Shown here in pieces: positions 62,101 to 64,000 of a stretch of 64,000 nt of DNA; the stretch's first letter is position 1, and every line of letters starts with the position of its first letter. The notes beneath the pieces are model-generated. The model was not told the DNA's origin, did not search any database, and saw nothing but the letters and a program-made list of their open reading frames with translations. The translations under genes were made by a program, and so were the position numbers. The stretch is taken from assembly GCA_037951105.1 (NCBI GenBank), contig JBAMJV010003237.1, forward strand, positions 1 through 64,000, read 5' to 3'. The DNA comes from Echinarachnius parma. Lineage: Eukaryota; Echinodermata; Echinoidea; Clypeasteroida; Echinarachniidae.

Positions 62101-63759
62101 ATCCATTAGGTTTGCATATCTCAATTGTTCTAAATTATTTCAAGCGCCCTCTAAACCAAAACTGTACTATCCCTGTAATATCACTCTTGTAGGATATTGC
62201 AGAAGCCTGTGGGATCAGTGCCATGCCGACATTCTTCTTCTACAAGGATGGGAAAAAGGTGAGTTCTCCTTGCCCCACATTTATGAAACCCCGCTAGCTT
62301 AGGGGCCATCTAAAAAGTATGTACGCAATTTTTTGTCCGAAATTGACCCCCCCCCCCCCCCCTGTACGCACTTTTTTGCATGTGGTTGAATACAGCATAC
62401 GCATCAGCATGGCCTCCCCCCTCTTGTGTGTACATACTTTGTAGATGGCCCCTTAGTTACTAGCCAAGTGTATTTTAAATGCGCAATTTACATGTATGGA
62501 GCAACAAACCGTTTTCCTAGTCCCCAACTAGGGTTAGCTGGATACATTTTAGGTACCCACTAAGTTAACCCTAGGTAGCAACTAAAATATCTCGTGTTTA
62601 ATTCATAGCCACGCCATCCAAAATAGACTTGGCAAGGAACTAAGCTACATGTAGGGGGCTTTCATGAATATGGGGCCTATGTATGGGCCCTGTTCTCCAA
62701 ATCACAAACTGTAAACTTCAGGGGGGTGTTTCACAAAAGTTGAACTCAACTCTAAGTTGGACCTTACAATTATGGAAATTGTTGAACCAGTTCGTTTAAA
62801 AGGCATATATTTTGATTTTAAAAATGTAATTTGTTTTGAATTATCGAGGAATCTTGAGGTTATTGAAATACATTTTTGTTGGAAGTCTCAAATACTTGCA
62901 TCTCCTGTGGCTTTTGAATATATGTGTTATTCCAAGGCTATAGCAATGCTAGAAATTAACATTTTTGCCTTGTGGCCCAGTCGGGCAAGTAAAACAAGAT
63001 TGCTATAGGCCGCCTACCATAATTCTAATTTCAACATAGAATTTAAGTTTAACTTAAAGACCCCCATGGCCCATATTCATGAAACAATCATTGTAACTAC
63101 CATGGCAACAGCTGTAATGCTCCTTGCTGAATGACCTACTACTAACCCTAATTGGACACGTACAAATACAAAAGTTTTATGAAACGTGGTCCTGATTCTG
63201 ATCTGACTTGACTTTGTACCTGAACCAAAGTAAGGGATGCATTTGAAAAGCATTATTGTAGTCAAGGCTTGACATTAACAGTGGCCCGGGGCCACCATAA
63301 ATTGACTTTGGGTCACCTACAAGAAAATAGATTTTGGTGGCCACATCAGGCAATCAAGACTGTCGGCTGTTTACACAAAGAGTACAGACAGACACAAATT
63401 GATTCTGTTTTTATTGAAAACATGTTTACTGGTTACTTTAAAAATTGTTTTTGTTTCCGGGCCACCAAAAATTAGAAAAATCATATATATAACCCTGTGT
63501 TGCTCTTTTCGTGGTGGTCCCCTTTTATTCCACTAACCCTAACGAACAACCAAATACATGTATAACATGATTGTTGATATTTTCCTTTATTTTGGGCCAT
63601 AATCTGCCCGATTGGCATTAAGGGAAAACAAATTCATTTGTAGCATTGCATTTTAAACGTCTTTCCATTACCCGTGTTCTTGTTCAACAGGTTGCTGATT
63701 TCAAGGGGGCAAGCGAAGACAATTTGAAAAAGGATCTAGAAAAGCTTAAATCAGCCTAG
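56142..63759 (+). CDS. TXN: Thioredoxin (whole gene)
   Basis: Cytosolic thiol-disulfide oxidoreductase that passes electrons from thioredoxin reductase to ribonucleotide reductase, peroxiredoxins and other targets (family knowledge). Exons 56142-56171, 58378-58476, 61142-61201, 62193-62258, 63691-63759, all phase 0, giving 107 residues, close to the usual 105. Numbering coincides with human thioredoxin: buried Asp26, redox-active WCGPC with Cys32 and Cys35, cis-Pro75 in MPTF, Cys69 kept. The accessory cysteines at human positions 62 and 73 are Gly62 and Ala73 here, so modifications known at those sites in mammals are not possible. No signal or transit peptide, so it is the cytosolic/nuclear type. 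Confidence 0.96.
56172..58377. other. Thioredoxin intron 1
   Basis: 2.2 kb. Contains a degraded copy of the GGGGGTGTTGCATAAAGAGTTG element (57545-57695), preceded by CTGCATTAACCCCTTGC, a word also near 3054-3070, so the two elements share flanking repeat. GC-richer first part (56280-56860) has no coding signal. Ends TTTTTCTGAATAG. Confidence 0.6.
58378..58476 (+). CDS. TXN: Thioredoxin exon 2: redox centre
   Basis: 33 codons: AEFDAFIAAHKLVAVDFSAA then WCGPCKVIGPKFE. Contains Asp26, Trp31, Cys32, Gly33, Pro34, Cys35. Donor GAG|GTAAGA. Confidence 0.97.
58588..60210. mobile_element. Element with TTAACCCTAACCAGGCCGGG ends, carrying an insertion
   Basis: Left CTTTAACCCTAACCAGGCC, right GGCCTGGTTAGGGTTAAAG, exact inverted ends. 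GGGGTGGAATCCACC near the left and GGGGTGGAATCCATC near the right also mirror. The interior without the inserted element is about 760 bp. A 174-codon minus-strand frame over the left part is not a recognisable protein. Confidence 0.85.
59278..60143. mobile_element. 866-bp element inserted in the 58588 element
   Basis: Ends TAGGGACACGGATTTTCCG and CGGAAAATCCGTGTCTCTA are inverted with one mismatch. Subterminal TTTTCCG(T/C) words are repeated on both sides (GCGATTTTCCGC three times on the right). GGGGTG abuts both ends, which suggests a target duplication of about 6 bases. GC-rich unique centre (59620-59930). No transposase motif seen. Confidence 0.85.
60211..61141. other. Rest of thioredoxin intron 2
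   Basis: 60275-60430 shares GTCTCTGGTTGGAATCCGAG, GAGAAACCCTATTTTCTCTG and CCTGGTCAGTTTCC with the SINE-like piece at 19904-20060. The remainder shows nothing. Acceptor CCAATTTGCAG. Confidence 0.6.
61142..61201 (+). CDS. TXN: Thioredoxin exon 3
   Basis: 20 codons: TFSDEYTTIKFVKVDVDDGS, the helix 2/strand 3 region; VKVDVDD is the conserved strand. Donor TCA|GTGAGT. Confidence 0.96.
61513..61918. mobile_element. 406-bp near-perfect palindrome in thioredoxin intron 3
   Basis: Left TAAACACAACAAAAAAAGTA, right TACTTTTTTTGTTGTGTTTA. The arms of about 190 bases pair with only two or three mismatches (for example AACAAATTGGG/AACGAATTGGG and ACTGGGCAGG/ACTTGGCAGG), apart from a C tract of about 27 on the left against 13 G on the right. 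Loop centred near 61718 (CACTTTTCAAAAGTCACA). No coding. Confidence 0.92.
62137..62178 (-). mobile_element. Solo end of the AAAGGGATAGT element family
   Basis: GCGCCCTCTAAACCAAAACT and GTACTATCCC match the right end of 11025-11564. It lies immediately before thioredoxin exon 4. Confidence 0.6.
62193..62258 (+). CDS. TXN: Thioredoxin exon 4: cis-proline loop
   Basis: 22 codons: DIAEACGISAMPTFFFYKDG KK. Cys69 and cis-Pro75 visible; Ala73 replaces the mammalian Cys73. Donor AAG|GTGAGT. Confidence 0.97.
62299..62455. mobile_element. Foldback element with AGGGGCCATCTA ends
   Basis: Left TTAGGGGCCATCTAAAAAGT, right CTTTGTAGATGGCCCCTTA; next inner GTATGTACGCA and TGTGTACATAC. Contains a C tract (62346-62361). 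Confidence 0.85.
62456..63690. other. Rest of thioredoxin intron 4: several degraded repeats
   Basis: 62718-63065 is bounded by GGGGGGTGTTTCACAAAAGT and TTTAAGTTTAACTTAAAGACCC, a diverged member of the 44031 class. 63067-63196 is a diverged relative of 38628-38775. 63268-63480 has GGCCCGGGGCCACCA and CCGGGCCACCAAAAATTAG inverted ends. 63508 GTGGTGGTCCCCTTTTAT is a scrap of the 12455 family. Acceptor CTTGTTCAACAG. Confidence 0.6.
63691..63759 (+). CDS. TXN: Thioredoxin exon 5 and stop
   Basis: 22 codons plus TAG: VADFKGASEDNLKKDLEKLK SA. The FxGA turn (Gly near residue 91) and C-terminal helix are as in the family. Confidence 0.97.
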   Translation, partial: VADFKGASEDNLKKDLEKLKSA

Positions 63760-64000
63760 TACCTGGTCAAACGTACATTCCTATCTATCAAATCACATGC
63801 ATCATAGATTGTTTCATCTAGCATTTATTCACTTACAGAATACGCATGCATATATTCACTGGCGTAGCTATGGGGGAGGATGTAAGGGGGGAGGGGGCAA
63901 TAATTTGTTGACAATCAATACAAAACAAACTTATAAATGTAAAAATTAAGAAATAAATAAAGTTCCTCCCACCCAATCACACCATGCTACGCCTTTGCAT
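63760..64000 (+). other. Thioredoxin 3' flank with possible polyadenylation signals
   Basis: AATAAA at 63952-63957 and 63956-63961 may be the polyadenylation signal. However 63849-64000 has the inverted ends CACTGGCGTAGCTATGG / CATGCTACGCCT, so the signal may lie inside a mobile element running to the window edge. Confidence 0.5.

Overview
The window is a piece of an animal nuclear genome. It carries two protein-coding genes, both on the + strand and both split by many introns with GT...AG boundaries. The AT-rich, low-complexity introns, tRNA-derived SINEs ending in a GCGCTATATAAA-type tail, and very many small foldback elements suggest a marine invertebrate, most likely an invertebrate deuterostome (echinoderm-like). 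That placement rests on protein and repeat style only and is tentative.

Gene 1 (7235-47351, about 40 kb) encodes a polo-like kinase. Assembled from 13 clear exons plus two in-frame candidate microexons it gives 745 residues (720 without the microexons): a proline-rich N-terminal extension, a complete Ser/Thr kinase domain and two polo boxes. The sequence around the first polo box ([16 protein letters not shown]), the preceding segment VYEMLNTCLEHMPK and the N-terminal VNPETGDRY lead-in match the PLK2/PLK3 branch better than PLK1. Gene 2 (56142-63759) encodes a classical 107-residue cytosolic thioredoxin (WCGPC) in five exons.

Layout: 1-6881, upstream DNA with nested inverted repeats, a hAT-like element with an 8-bp target duplication and a three-unit tandem block split by a foldback element; 6882-7234, four-unit tandem repeat ending at the start codon; 7235-47351, kinase gene, whose 12-kb first intron and 8.8-kb second intron are almost entirely repeats; 43.6-47.1 kb, a 2.4-kb strand-asymmetric polypyrimidine minisatellite with an 89-bp period; 47352-56141, intergenic DNA with SINE and foldback elements; about 55.9-56.06 kb, a CpG-rich alternating purine-pyrimidine stretch before thioredoxin; 56142-63759, thioredoxin, with a nested pair of elements in intron 2 and a 406-bp near-perfect palindrome in intron 3.

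The most unusual feature is inside the kinase gene. Exons 3, 5, 11 (first polo box) and 12 are each accompanied in the neighbouring intron by degenerate partial copies of themselves together with flanking intron sequence, up to five extra copies. The repeat spacing is mostly about 167-198 bp. Several non-exonic tandem repeats in the same gene share this spacing or about twice it. This is a local record of repeated small tandem duplications that captured exon edges. There is also a rich set of foldback/MITE families, several with visible target duplications, sister copies or paralogous empty sites inside this window, and an unusually large number of long poly(dC)/poly(dG) tracts. The two genes show no functional linkage beyond adjacency.
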